Positions 55,084 through 63,679 of a stretch of DNA of 64,000 bases are shown in pieces; the first letter of the stretch is position 1, and each line of letters begins with the position of its first letter. Where the stretch lies: the NCBI RefSeq assembly GCF_003072065.1, contig NZ_QCYG01000005.1:1-64000 (forward strand), in the 5' to 3' direction. The notes under the pieces were generated by a model. That model made no database searches. It saw only the letters and a list, made by a program, of their open reading frames with translations, and was not told where the DNA came from. A program made the position numbers and the translations under genes. Source of the stretch: Thalassorhabdomicrobium marinisediminis (GTDB lineage: Bacteria; Pseudomonadota; Alphaproteobacteria; Rhodobacterales; Rhodobacteraceae).

Positions 55084-57126
55084 CTATTCGAACTCCATGA
55101 TCACATCATCCACCGAAAGGCTGTCGCCTGCTTCGGCATGGATCGCCGTCACGGTGGCTTTCTTCTCGGCGCGCAGGATGTTTTCCATCTTCATCGCTTC
55201 CACGGTGCACAGGATCTGCCCCTCTTGCACCTCGTCGCCCACAGCCACATCGACCTTGACGATCAGACCGGGCATCGGACAGAGCAGCATTTTCGAGGTG
55301 TCCGGCGGCAGCTTCTTCGGCATCAGCCGCGCCAGTTCCGCCTGCCGCCGGGTGCGCACGCGCACGTCAAGGTCCGCGCCCCGGTGGCGCACCCGGAACC
55401 CCGCCGAAACATGGGCCACCTTGAGCACCAGCGGCGCGTCGTTGACCGTCAGGCGGGCCAGCGACTGACCCGGGGTCCAATCGCTTTCCACGCGGAAGGA
55501 TTTGCCGTCGAAGGTGACTGTGGCCCCGCTCCGGTCGGCCTCAATATGCACATCGTGGGCCCGGTCCGCCAAGGTGACGACCCAGTCCTGCCCGACGTGG
55601 CGTTCGTGGTTGTCCATCCGCCCGGAAATCTGCGCCCGGCGGATTTCGCAGACCCGATACATCGCGGCGGCGGCGGCGGCGATCCGGTCCAGCGTGTCAT
55701 CGGGCAGATCGACCCCGTCGAAGCCGTCGGGGAACTCTTCTTCGATGAAGGCGGTGGTCATCCGGCCGGAAGTGAATTTCTCATGGTCATAGACCGCGCT
55801 GAGGAACGGGATGTTGTGGCCGATCCCCTCGACCTCGAAGCTGTCCAGCGCGATGCGCATCTCTTCGATGGCGGCATCCCGCGTTGGGGCCCATGTGCAC
55901 AGCTTGGCGATCATGGGATCGTAGAACATCGAGATTTCGCCCCCGTCATAGACGCCGGTGTCATTGCGCACGGCATGGTCGCCCTCGGGCGCATCGCCCT
56001 GCCACTTGCCCGAGGCGAGCAGGGGACCGGCGGCCACCTCTTGCGGGGGGCGATAGGTGGTCAGCCGCCCGATGGAGGGCAGGAACCCGCGATAGGGGTC
56101 TTCCGCGTAAAGCCGGCTTTCCATGGCCCAGCCGGTGAGCGTCACGTCCTCCTGGCTCATGCCCAGAGTCTCGCCCGCGGCGATCCGGATCATCTGCTCG
56201 ACCAGATCGACGCCGGTGATCAGCTCGGTCACCGGGTGTTCCACCTGCAAACGGGTGTTCATCTCGAGGAAATAGAAGTTGCGGTCGCCATCGACGATAA
56301 ACTCGACTGTCCCGGCCGAGGCGTAGTCCACCGCCTGCGCCAGCGCGACGGATTGTTCGCCCATGGCGCGGCGGGTCGCCTCGTCCAGAAACGGGCTTGG
56401 CGCTTCTTCGATAACTTTCTGGTTGCGGCGCTGGATCGAACATTCCCGCTCGCCCAGATAGATGCCGTTGCCGTGGCTGTCGCAGAGCACCTGAATCTCG
56501 ATGTGGCGCGGCTGGGTGACGAATTTTTCGATGAAGATGCGGTCGTCCCCGAATGAGTTCGCAGCTTCGTTTTTGGACGACTGGAACCCCTCGCGCGCTT
56601 CGTCGTCATTCCAGGCGATGCGCATCCCCTTGCCGCCGCCGCCCGCGCTGGCCTTGATCATCACAGGATAGCCGATGTCGTTAGAGATTTTCACCGCCTC
56701 GTCAGCGTCTTCGATCAACCCCATGTAGCCGGGCACGGTCGAGACCCCGGCCTCTTGCGCGATCTTCTTGCTGGTGATCTTGTCGCCCATCTTCTCGATC
56801 GCGCCCTTGGGTGGCCCGATAAACGCGACACTTGCGGCCTCAAGCGCTTCGGCAAATTTGGCGTTCTCTGACAGGAACCCGTAACCGGGGTGGACAGCTT
56901 CGGCGCCGGTCTGCGCGATGGCCTCCATGATCTTGTCGATCACGATATAGGACTGGTTCGCGGGGGCCGGACCGATGTGCACCGCCTCATTTGCCATCTG
57001 CACGTGAAGCGCGTTGGCATCGGCGTCGGAATAGACCGCGACCGTCTGGATGCCCATCTTGCGCGCGGTCTTGATGACGCGGCAGGCGATCTCGCCCCGG
57101 TTGGCGATAAGGATTTTCTTGAACAT
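55084..57126 (-). CDS. pccA: Propionyl-CoA carboxylase, biotin-carboxylase/BCCP (alpha) subunit
   Basis: The 680-residue subunit carboxylates biotin with ATP and bicarbonate. Biotin carboxylase: 'KILIANRGEIACRVIKTARKMG', ATP-grasp 'ASAGGGGKGMRIAW', 'YLGERECSIQRRNQKVIEEAP', 'EMNTRLQVEHPVTE'. The biotinyl domain holds Lys646 in 'EAMKMEN'. It works with PccB. A terminator of the upstream lipoprotein gene lies between them, so pccA likely has its own promoter in 57127-57214 or depends on read-through. Confidence 0.95.
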   Translation of the reverse strand: MFKKILIANRGEIACRVIKTARKMGIQTVAVYSDADANALHVQMANEAVHIGPAPANQSYIVIDKIMEAIAQTGAEAVHPGYGFLSENAKFAEALEAASVAFIGPPKGAIEKMGDKITSKKIAQEAGVSTVPGYMGLIEDADEAVKISNDIGYPVMIKASAGGGGKGMRIAWNDDEAREGFQSSKNEAANSFGDDRIFIEKFVTQPRHIEIQVLCDSHGNGIYLGERECSIQRRNQKVIEEAPSPFLDEATRRAMGEQSVALAQAVDYASAGTVEFIVDGDRNFYFLEMNTRLQVEHPVTELITGVDLVEQMIRIAAGETLGMSQEDVTLTGWAMESRLYAEDPYRGFLPSIGRLTTYRPPQEVAAGPLLASGKWQGDAPEGDHAVRNDTGVYDGGEISMFYDPMIAKLCTWAPTRDAAIEEMRIALDSFEVEGIGHNIPFLSAVYDHEKFTSGRMTTAFIEEEFPDGFDGVDLPDDTLDRIAAAAAAMYRVCEIRRAQISGRMDNHERHVGQDWVVTLADRAHDVHIEADRSGATVTFDGKSFRVESDWTPGQSLARLTVNDAPLVLKVAHVSAGFRVRHRGADLDVRVRTRRQAELARLMPKKLPPDTSKMLLCPMPGLIVKVDVAVGDEVQEGQILCTVEAMKMENILRAEKKATVTAIHAEAGDSLSVDDVIMEFE

Positions 57127-57150
57127 GGACGGACCCCCTCAGAATGCAAA

Positions 57151-57182
57151 ACCGCCGCTCAGGGGTGACCCTGAACGGCGGT
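57151..57182 (-). terminator. Terminator-like hairpin between the small lipoprotein gene and pccA
   Basis: On the minus strand a 14-base stem (outer ACCGCCG, inner TTCAGGG/CCCTGAG, one mismatch) with a short TCAC loop is followed by TTTTGCATT. It lies about 30 bases past the lipoprotein stop and about 25 bases ahead of the pccA start, so some transcripts from upstream should end here. Confidence 0.7.
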
Positions 57183-57214
57183 TCAAATTGTCCTGCGCCG
57201 TGGCGCGAAAACGG

Positions 57215-57421
57215 TTAGCGGTTGCGGCAAACGCCTGCGTCGTCACAGAAAACGCCAGCCAGCGCGCCGACACCTGCGCCAGTTGCAACATCGTTGCCGG
57301 TCGCGTCTGCGATGACGGCCCCAGCGGCCGCACCTGCGACACCGCGTTCCAGATCGTTGTCACAAGCGGCCAGAAGGCCCGCAACCAGAGTGAGACCGGC
57401 GATTTTCGTAAATTTGAGCAT
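57215..57421 (-). CDS. Small glycine-zipper-like lipoprotein (first of tandem pair)
   Basis: The 68-residue protein has a signal and lipobox ('LVAGLLAAC', Cys20) followed by 'DNDLERGVAGAAAGAVIADATGND' and 'GAGVGALAGVFCD', small-residue repeats like glycine-zipper entericidin/17-kDa-type envelope proteins. It is a clear paralogue of the 68-residue protein at 57512. Probably outer-membrane bound; role unknown. Confidence 0.8.
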   Translation of the reverse strand: MLKFTKIAGLTLVAGLLAACDNDLERGVAGAAAGAVIADATGNDVATGAGVGALAGVFCDDAGVCRNR

Positions 57422-57511
57422 GATTGTCCCCTTAATGGTTTATCCAAGTCACTAACGCGACTCCGGGCCGAAGGTTCCCACAGCCCGAACTCACCATGAC
57501 ACGGTTCCCGA

Positions 57512-57718
57512 TTAGCGGCAAATCCGGGTGATTTCATCGCACAGCGCGCCAGCGGCACCGCCCGCGATGGCACCGGTGACGACGTTGCCGCCGACCACGT
57601 CCGCGATGACCGCACCCGTCGCCGCCCCGGCCAGACCCCGTTCAAGGTCGTTGTCCAGAAGGCACGCGGAAAGCGAAGTGACGGCCGCGAATGCGGCGAT
57701 AAGACGAAGATATTGCAT
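57512..57718 (-). CDS. Small glycine-zipper-like lipoprotein (second of tandem pair)
   Basis: Also 68 residues: signal/lipobox 'AAVTSLSAC' (Cys19), then 'LLDNDLERGLAGAATGAVIAD' and 'GAIAGGAAGALCDEITRICR'. The core 'DNDLERG-AGAA-GAVIAD' is nearly identical to the 57215 protein, and both end in a Cys-x-Asp...Cys-Arg pair, so this is a tandem duplication. Together they sit between pccB and pccA. Confidence 0.8.
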   Translation of the reverse strand: MQYLRLIAAFAAVTSLSACLLDNDLERGLAGAATGAVIADVVGGNVVTGAIAGGAAGALCDEITRICR

Positions 57719-58067
57719 TGGATACTGCCCTTGCTCTGCTTGTTGTTATGGGCAACAGAGTCGGCCGTTTTGCCCCCAAAGACAAGACCCTTTTGCACGC
57801 GGGCAGGCGCCCGGCACGGATCGGCCACGGGCGCCCCGAAAGGGGGTGTCGGCCCGGCCCCAAAAAAAGGACCAGACCGACGAGGGGAAGGGTAACGGTA
57901 TTGACAATATGTGGGGGGCCGATTGCTGAACAACCCGTCCACATAAACAGGCTGGCACAGGTCGCGGCACCTGTCATGCCCTTCGACCCACCGCCCCGCG
58001 AAGTCGGCCATTTCCCGCCAAAGCTGCACACCCATAGGCCAAAAGCCGCCCATTCCCCGGCCTGACA
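57719..58067. other. Intergenic region with a U-loop hairpin; no firm gene
   Basis: About 350 bases between the lipoprotein pair and the next minus-strand gene. Minus-strand frames exist (one begins in an ATGTAA overlap at 58068) but look like run-through. A stable minus-strand hairpin lies at 57848-57881 (stem of 13 pairs including wobbles, loop T7). The promoter of the 57718 lipoprotein gene should be here. Confidence 0.5.
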
Positions 58068-58439
58068 TTACGGCTGCCCCGGCGCCCAGTCGGGCCGGAA
58101 AATCTCCGGAAAGGATTGCTCGGCCCGCCGCAGGTCCACTTTCAGCAGTGCGTCATAGCTTTGCGGATCGAAGGGCTCTTCCGCCGGCACCACCTCGCGC
58201 CCGAACAGCCAGTTGAGCCGTCCGGCATCAAGGTTGCCCCGCACAAAGGGCTCTTCTCCGAAATGTTCCTTGAGCGCCCAAAGGAAGCCCTCATCCGCGC
58301 GCCGGTCCGCCGGGCGGCGGTCGGCGTAGCGTTCCCGCTGGAACAGCTTGGGCGGCAGGCCCTTTTTGACGGGGCGGCGGATGGTGAATTGAAAATCCGA
58401 GCTGGGGTAGCGGCTGGGGAATCCGCGGTGCTTTTCCAT
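58068..58439 (-). CDS. Hypothetical protein (123 aa)
   Basis: From ATG 58439, with GGGGGG upstream (a GTG lies one codon earlier), the product begins 'MEKHRGFPSRYPSSDFQFTI' and is basic, then acidic ('FWALKEHFGEEPFVRGN'-like, ends 'IFRPDWAPGQP'). No signal peptide or known domain. Its place between pccB and pccA is typical of short uncharacterised genes in Rhodobacterales pcc loci. Confidence 0.65.
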   Translation of the reverse strand: MEKHRGFPSRYPSSDFQFTIRRPVKKGLPPKLFQRERYADRRPADRRADEGFLWALKEHFGEEPFVRGNLDAGRLNWLFGREVVPAEEPFDPQSYDALLKVDLRRAEQSFPEIFRPDWAPGQP

Positions 58440-58505
58440 CACGCAGCCCCCCGGCGAGCAACGCCATGGTGCGGGGCAAGCGCGGTGGCCTGCCCCGCGG
58501 CAAGA

Positions 58506-58652
58506 TCAGTTGTATTTGCTGTTGAACGTCGGCTCGACCGTGACCGGAACCGGATCAATGACGACGAACTCTTCGACGTCAGCGGTGTTTGCGCATGCGG
58601 CCATGACGACCAGCACGGAAAGGACGCACAGGCCCTTGATGCTCTTGGACAT
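58506..58652 (-). CDS. Very small lipoprotein (48 aa)
   Basis: From ATG 58652 to TGA 58506-58508 the protein reads 'MSKSIKGLCVLSVLVVMAAC' (signal and lipobox, Cys20) and ends 'DPVPVTVEPTFNSKYN'. It has the form of the short Pro/Val-rich outer-membrane lipoproteins often seen in Rhodobacteraceae. GGAGACAGACATG gives a good ribosome site. It is the second gene after pccB. Confidence 0.72.
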   Translation of the reverse strand: MSKSIKGLCVLSVLVVMAACANTADVEEFVVIDPVPVTVEPTFNSKYN

Positions 58653-58869
58653 GTCTGTCTCCTGTCTCTTTTTTCCACACGAGCTTTGCCGGACAAGTCC
58701 CGGATTTCGCCCGCACTTTGGGTGTCGGCTGCGTCAAAGCAGCCTTGTGGAAAACTACCCCGCGCTGGGGCAAAAAGATACGAGAGGGACGCGCAGACCG
58801 TGCGCTGTGGCCCGGCTGCATCAAAAGCGGCGCGCGCCCTGTGCGGCCCCGCAATATCTTGTGGCGCCA

Positions 58870-59265
58870 TCAGAATTCCTCCCAGATGCAGGTGCCGTTT
58901 TCAAATCGGAAAACCTCGAAAAATTGCAACACGTCGGCGTTCACCTCTCCAAAGGGGATCTCGGCGGCGGACATGGACAGCACGATCCGCTCGGGCGCAA
59001 GGGCGTTCTCCAGCAACACCGGCGTCACCTGCGTGTCGCAAAGCGCCTGAAAATCGTCCCGAACGGCGAGATAGTCGAACTGGGTGCCGATCGCGGGCGC
59101 CAGAAAGCGGAACCGCAGCAGCGCGCCGTTCTGTTCGGGGATGAACTCCAGAAACGACAGCGGCTGGCCCGAGGGCACCGGCACGCGCGCCACGTCTTCT
59201 GCGGCGGCCACACCGCCGGCCAAGGCGCAGATCACAAGGGTCAGGGTCGTGCGTAACAGGCTCAT
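58870..59265 (-). CDS. Exported protein of the DUF6497 type
   Basis: From ATG 59265 (131 residues) there is a signal peptide ('MSLLRTTLTLVICALAGGVAAA') and a beta-rich body ('PSGQPLSFLEFIPEQNGALL', 'FDYLAVRDDFQALCDTQ', 'VFRFENGTCIWEEF'). I recognise it only as a small exported Rhodobacterales protein found behind pccB; a DUF6497 assignment is likely but from memory. It overlaps the pccB stop region closely (2-base gap). Confidence 0.7.
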   Translation of the reverse strand: MSLLRTTLTLVICALAGGVAAAEDVARVPVPSGQPLSFLEFIPEQNGALLRFRFLAPAIGTQFDYLAVRDDFQALCDTQVTPVLLENALAPERIVLSMSAAEIPFGEVNADVLQFFEVFRFENGTCIWEEF

Positions 59266-59266
59266 G

Positions 59267-60799
59267 TCACAGCGGAATATTGTCATGCTTCTTCCACGGC
59301 ATCTGCGCCTGCTTGCCCCGCAGCCCAGCAAAGGCCCGGCACAGGCGGACGCGGGTGCTGCGCGGCAGGATCACCTCGTCAATAAACCCGCGTTCGGCAG
59401 CCACGAAGGGGTTCGCGAACCGGTCTTCGTAATCCTTGGTGTGGGCTGCGAGCTTCTCGGGGTCGTCGCGGTCCGCGCGGTGGATGATCTCGGACGCGCC
59501 CTTGGCCCCCATCACCGCGATCTCGGCGGTGGGCCACGCGTAATTGACGTCTGCTTTCAAGTGCTTGGACGCCATCACGTCATAGGCCCCGCCATAGGCC
59601 TTGCGGGTGATCAGCGTGACCTTGGGCACCGTCGCCTCTCCGTAGGCGAAGAGCAGTTTCGCGCCGTGCTTGATGACGCCGCCGTATTCCTGACTGGTGC
59701 CGGGCATGAAGCCGGGCACGTCCACCAACGTCAGAATCGGAATGTCGAAACAGTCGCAGAACCGCACGAACCGCGCGGCCTTGCGGCTTGAATCGATGTC
59801 GAGCACCCCTGCAAGCACCATCGGCTGGTTCGCCACCACGCCCACAGTCTGCCCTTCCAGCCGGATGAAGCCGGTCAGGATGTTGCGCGCGAACTCCTCC
59901 TGTAGTTCGTAGAAATCCCCCTCATCCGCGATCTTGAGGATCAGCTCTTTCATGTCATAGGGCTGGTTTGGGTTGTCGGGGATCAGGGTATCAAGGCTCG
60001 CCTCGACGCGGCCCACCTCATCGAAAAATGGCCGGACCGGGGGCTTCGCGCGGTTGTTGAGCGGCAGATAGTCGAACAGCCGCCGGGTCTCGGCGATGGC
60101 TTCGACGTCATTCTCGAAGGCCGCATCCGCGACCGAGGATTTGCGTGTGTGGGTGGTGGCGCCGCCCAGCTCTTCGGCGGTGACCACCTCGTTGGTGACG
60201 GTCTTCACCACGTCCGGGCCGGTCACGAACATGTAGGAGCTGTCTTTGACCATAAAGATGAAATCGGTCATCGCGGGCGAATAGACCGCGCCGCCCGCGC
60301 AGGGCCCCATGATCAGGCTGATTTGCGGCACCACGCCCGAGGCCATGATGTTGCGCTGGAAAATCTCGCCATAGCCGCCCAGCGCATCGACGCCTTCCTG
60401 AATCCGCGCGCCGCCGGAATCGTTCATGCCGATGATCGGCGCGCCGTTCTGCATCGCCATTTCCATGATCTTGATGATCTTGGCCGCATGACTGGCCGAG
60501 ACCGACCCGCCCAGCACAGTGAAATCCTGCGAATAGACATAGACCTGCCGGCCGTTGATCGTGCCCCATCCGGTCACGACGCCGTCGCCCGCGGGGCGGG
60601 TCTTTTCCATGCCGAAATCGGTGCTGCGGTGGGTCATGAAGGTGTCGAATTCCTCGAACGATCCTTCGTCCAGCAAAAGCTCGATCCGTTCGCGCGCGGT
60701 CAGCTTGCCCTTGGCGTGCTGGCTGTCGATCCGCTTCTGCCCCCCGCCCATGCGGGCGGCTTCGCGGCGGCGCTCAAGTTCCTGCAGGATGTCTGTCAT
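59267..60799 (-). CDS. pccB: Propionyl-CoA carboxylase, carboxyltransferase (beta) subunit
   Basis: The 510-residue crotonase-fold carboxyltransferase moves the carboxyl group from biotin to propionyl-CoA. Visible: '[20 protein letters not shown]', '[20 protein letters not shown]' and '[21 protein letters not shown]', the acyl-CoA/biotin oxyanion-hole glycines. Length is normal. It partners with PccA farther along the strand, and its promoter carries regulator-like repeats (60865-60909). Confidence 0.96.
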   Translation of the reverse strand: MTDILQELERRREAARMGGGQKRIDSQHAKGKLTARERIELLLDEGSFEEFDTFMTHRSTDFGMEKTRPAGDGVVTGWGTINGRQVYVYSQDFTVLGGSVSASHAAKIIKIMEMAMQNGAPIIGMNDSGGARIQEGVDALGGYGEIFQRNIMASGVVPQISLIMGPCAGGAVYSPAMTDFIFMVKDSSYMFVTGPDVVKTVTNEVVTAEELGGATTHTRKSSVADAAFENDVEAIAETRRLFDYLPLNNRAKPPVRPFFDEVGRVEASLDTLIPDNPNQPYDMKELILKIADEGDFYELQEEFARNILTGFIRLEGQTVGVVANQPMVLAGVLDIDSSRKAARFVRFCDCFDIPILTLVDVPGFMPGTSQEYGGVIKHGAKLLFAYGEATVPKVTLITRKAYGGAYDVMASKHLKADVNYAWPTAEIAVMGAKGASEIIHRADRDDPEKLAAHTKDYEDRFANPFVAAERGFIDEVILPRSTRVRLCRAFAGLRGKQAQMPWKKHDNIPL

Positions 60800-60864
60800 A
60801 TATGGTGTCCCTTCAAGAGTGGGTCACGCTAACCCGATCCGGCGCGGGTGCCGAGTCCCTTCTC

Positions 60865-60909
60865 GCAAATTTGCATAACTTTCCATTTGCAGCGCATCGG
60901 TTTTGCAAA
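60865..60909. promoter_or_regulatory. Three TTTGC elements at 16-base spacing (possible ScfR/PccR sites) upstream of pccB
   Basis: GCAAATTTGC (60865-60874), ATTTGCAG (60885-60892) and TTTGCAAA (60902-60909) have TTTGC starts at 60870, 60886 and 60902. This lies 66-110 bases before pccB and about 90 bases before the divergent MFS gene. It resembles the TTTGCAAA pairs reported for ScfR/PccR regulators, and the regulator gene is nearby. Confidence 0.65.
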
Positions 60910-60995
60910 TCAGCTAATCGGCCACTGCAAACCGGACCACGCCGCGCGGGAAATATCCATCGACGTTCCGCAGACAAGGGACTACTCCTGTCGTC

Positions 60996-62228
60996 ATGTC
61001 CGTCATGCCACGGGTCCGGTTTCTGGATCGCACCACGCCTCCGCATATTTTCACCCTGATCCTCATGGCCGGGGTTGCCGCGCTGTCGTTGAACATCTTT
61101 TTGCCCTCCCTGCCCTCAATGGCCGAGCATTTCGGCGTGGACTACGGGCTGATGCAGCTTTCGGTCTCGGCCTATCTGGGGATGACCGCGATCGTGCAGG
61201 TCGCCGTGGGGCCGATTGCCGACCGGTTCGGGCGGCGCCCGATCGTGCTGACCACCAGCGGGCTGTTCACGATCGCCACCCTTGGCGCACTGTTCGCGCC
61301 CAATTTCACCGTCTTTCTGGTGTTCCGCCTGGTGCAGACCGCCATCGCCACGGGGTTCGCGATCAGCCGGGCCATCGTGCGGGACATGGTGCCACAGGAT
61401 CAGGCCGCGTCGATGATCGCCTATGTGACCATGGGCATGTCGCTGGTGCCGATGCTGGGGCCGGTGCTGGGCGGCGTTCTGGACGAGGCGTTCAGCTGGC
61501 GGGCGTCGTTCTGGGTGCTGGCCGCTGGCGGGCTGCTGTTGTTCGTGCTCGCGTGGTTCGATCAGGGGGAGACCAGCGCCACCCGCGAAGGCGGCTTTGC
61601 GGCCCAGTTGCGCGAATACCCGGCGTTGCTGACCTCGCAGCGGTTCTGGGGCTACTGCCTTGCGGCGGCATTCTCGTCAGGGGCGTTCTTCGCCTATCTG
61701 GGCGGCGCGCCCTTTGTGGGCACCAATGTCTTCGCGCTCGAGCCCGCCGTGCTGGGCATCTACTTCGGCGCACCGGCCATCGGCTATCTGCTCGGCAACT
61801 GGGTCTCGGGGCGCTACTCGGTTTCGGTGGGCGTCGACCGTATGGTGCTGATCGGGGCTGTGGCCTCGCTTCTGGGGATGGTGCTGCTACTGGCGCTGAA
61901 CCTGTCGGGGATCAGCCACCCGCTCAGTTTTTTCGGCTTCATGGTCTTTATCGGCTTGGGCAATGGCATCCTCTTGCCCAACGCCAATGCGGGCATGTTG
62001 TCGGTGCGGCCGGCGCTGGCCGGGTCCGCCGCAGGCCTGGGCGGGGCCTTCATGGTGGGCGGCGGCGCGGCGCTGTCGGTGATCGCCGGGTTCATCCTTG
62101 GCCCCGACACCGGGGCGCGGCCGCTGGTGATCCTGATGGTCCTGACCACGCTGGCCTCGCTGGCCTGTGCGGTCTGGGTTCTTGTCCGCGCGCGACAGAT
62201 GGCAGGGCGCGGCACGCTGGACAGCTGA
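60996..62228 (+). CDS. Bcr/CflA-family multidrug MFS transporter
   Basis: The 410-residue, twelve-helix MFS protein has 'LPSLPSMAEHFGVDYGLMQLSVSAYL' (motif of the DHA1 Bcr/CflA group) and the MFS loop 'GPIADRFGRRPIV'. It exports drugs or metabolites; the substrate is not evident. It is divergent from pccB, sharing the repeat-bearing promoter region. Confidence 0.9.
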   Translation: MSVMPRVRFLDRTTPPHIFTLILMAGVAALSLNIFLPSLPSMAEHFGVDYGLMQLSVSAYLGMTAIVQVAVGPIADRFGRRPIVLTTSGLFTIATLGALFAPNFTVFLVFRLVQTAIATGFAISRAIVRDMVPQDQAASMIAYVTMGMSLVPMLGPVLGGVLDEAFSWRASFWVLAAGGLLLFVLAWFDQGETSATREGGFAAQLREYPALLTSQRFWGYCLAAAFSSGAFFAYLGGAPFVGTNVFALEPAVLGIYFGAPAIGYLLGNWVSGRYSVSVGVDRMVLIGAVASLLGMVLLLALNLSGISHPLSFFGFMVFIGLGNGILLPNANAGMLSVRPALAGSAAGLGGAFMVGGGAALSVIAGFILGPDTGARPLVILMVLTTLASLACAVWVLVRARQMAGRGTLDS

Positions 62229-62229
62229 C

Positions 62230-62258
62230 TTTGCAAAGCCTATTCACATCTTTGCAAA
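62230..62258 (+). promoter_or_regulatory. Paired TTTGCAAA boxes upstream of the ScfR-family gene
   Basis: Two perfect TTTGCAAA octamers begin at 62230 and 62251. Their 21-base centre-to-centre distance equals two helical turns. The second box ends 16 bases before the regulator ATG, so a protein bound here would block its expression; autoregulation is likely. Confidence 0.7.
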
Positions 62259-62274
62259 CGGGGGAGAGCGCCGC

Positions 62275-63669
62275 ATGGCCGCACAAAAACTCTATGCCGG
62301 TGCCAAGCTGCGGGAGCTGCGCAGCCGCATCGGGCTGACGCAAAAAGCCTTTGCCGAACGGCTGGGCGTGTCGCTGCCCTATCTCAATCAAATGGAAAAC
62401 AACAACCGTCCGGTGTCCACGACCGTGGTGCTGGCGCTGGCGCAAGAGTTCCGCTTCGACGTAACCGAGTTACAATCGGGGGACGAGGCGCGGCTGGTCA
62501 GCGACATGCGCGAGGCGCTGGCCGACCCGATCTTCGGCGGCACGGCCCCGCCGCTGCCGGATCTGCGGCTCGCGGCCTCGAACGCACCGGCGCTGGCGCG
62601 GGCCTTTCTCGATCTGCACCGCGCCTATCGCCAGACCCATGAACGGCTGTCGTCCCTTGATGAGGCGCTGGGGCGAGAGGACAGCCGCCTGCAGCCGTCG
62701 CCCTGGGAAGAGGTGCGCGATTTCTTCCATTATTGCGACAACTACATCGACCCTATCGACCGCGCGGCCGAGCGGTTCGCCAGCAAGGCGGGCGGCGACA
62801 TCGACGGTGCCGCGCGTGAGGCTTTGCGCGAAAGCGGCGTGCGTGTGGTGCTGGGCGACGGCGGCGCGATCCGGCACTACGACGCCGGTAGCCGCGTTCT
62901 CACCCTGTCGCGCACCTCGGCCTCCGCCACCCAACGCTTCCAGTTGCTGTTGCAGGTGGCGCTGATCAAACAGGCCAAGCTTCTGGACGCGAGCCTCGAC
63001 CTCGCCCGGTTCCAGTCGCCCCAAGCCCGCAGCATCGCGCTGGTCGGTCTGGCGAATTACTTCGCGGGCGCGACGCTGATGCCCTACGGCGCGTTTCTCG
63101 AGGCCGCGCGAAGCACCCGCCACGACCTTGAGCAGTTGGCTGACCGTTTTGGGGCCTCGCTCGAACAGGTGGCGCATCGGCTGTCCACGCTACAACGGCC
63201 CGGCGCAAAGGGTGTGCCGTTTTTCTTCGTGCGCGTCGATCCGGCGGGGACCATCACCAAGCGCCATTCGGCCACAACGCTGCAATTCGCCCGCTTCGGC
63301 GGGGCCTGCCCGCTGTGGAACGTCCACCGCGCCTTCGAGACGCCCGGACGCTGGCTGCGCCAACTGGCCGAGACGCCCGATGGAGTGCGCTATTTCTGCC
63401 TGGCCCGCGACGTGAGTAAACCGGGCCGCGCATGGGGCATCCCGACGCGCCGCTATGCCATTGGTCTGGGGTGTGAGGTGAAACACGCCTCGTCCCTTGT
63501 CTATGCCGATCACATGATGACCGATCAGGCCGAAGCCTTTGTGCCGATTGGCATTTCCTGCCGAATCTGCGAACGCCGCGCCTGTCCGCACCGCTCGGTT
63601 CCGCCGCTGGAACGACAATTGCGGGTGGACCCCAACGAACGCGGCTTCCTGCCCTACCAAGTTGATTGA
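62275..63669 (+). CDS. pccR: Short-chain fatty acyl-CoA regulator (ScfR, PccR-type)
   Basis: The 464-residue regulator has an N-terminal XRE helix-turn-helix ('KLRELRSRIGLTQKAFAERL', 'SLPYLNQMENNNRPVS', about 9-65), an ImmA/IrrE-like middle and a C-terminal ScfR domain with clustered cysteines ('PIGISCRICERRACPHRS'). In Rhodobacter, PccR of this family controls propionyl-CoA carboxylase. Start ATG 62275 has GGGGGAGAG upstream. It acts on the shared promoter region of pccB, with the divergent MFS pump between. Confidence 0.9.
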   Translation: MAAQKLYAGAKLRELRSRIGLTQKAFAERLGVSLPYLNQMENNNRPVSTTVVLALAQEFRFDVTELQSGDEARLVSDMREALADPIFGGTAPPLPDLRLAASNAPALARAFLDLHRAYRQTHERLSSLDEALGREDSRLQPSPWEEVRDFFHYCDNYIDPIDRAAERFASKAGGDIDGAAREALRESGVRVVLGDGGAIRHYDAGSRVLTLSRTSASATQRFQLLLQVALIKQAKLLDASLDLARFQSPQARSIALVGLANYFAGATLMPYGAFLEAARSTRHDLEQLADRFGASLEQVAHRLSTLQRPGAKGVPFFFVRVDPAGTITKRHSATTLQFARFGGACPLWNVHRAFETPGRWLRQLAETPDGVRYFCLARDVSKPGRAWGIPTRRYAIGLGCEVKHASSLVYADHMMTDQAEAFVPIGISCRICERRACPHRSVPPLERQLRVDPNERGFLPYQVD

Positions 63670-63679
63670 AGAGGACCCG

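Noticed and set aside
57139-58068. 309-residue minus-strand frame across the two lipoprotein genes
   Set aside because: It runs in a different frame over two genes with clear signal peptides and lipoboxes. Its ATG overlaps the upstream stop, but composition looks like run-through.
58439-58870. 143-residue minus-strand frame between the DUF6497-like gene and the next hypothetical gene
   Set aside because: It covers the small lipoprotein in another frame, and the composition is rich in Arg/Ala/Ser with no recognisable motif.
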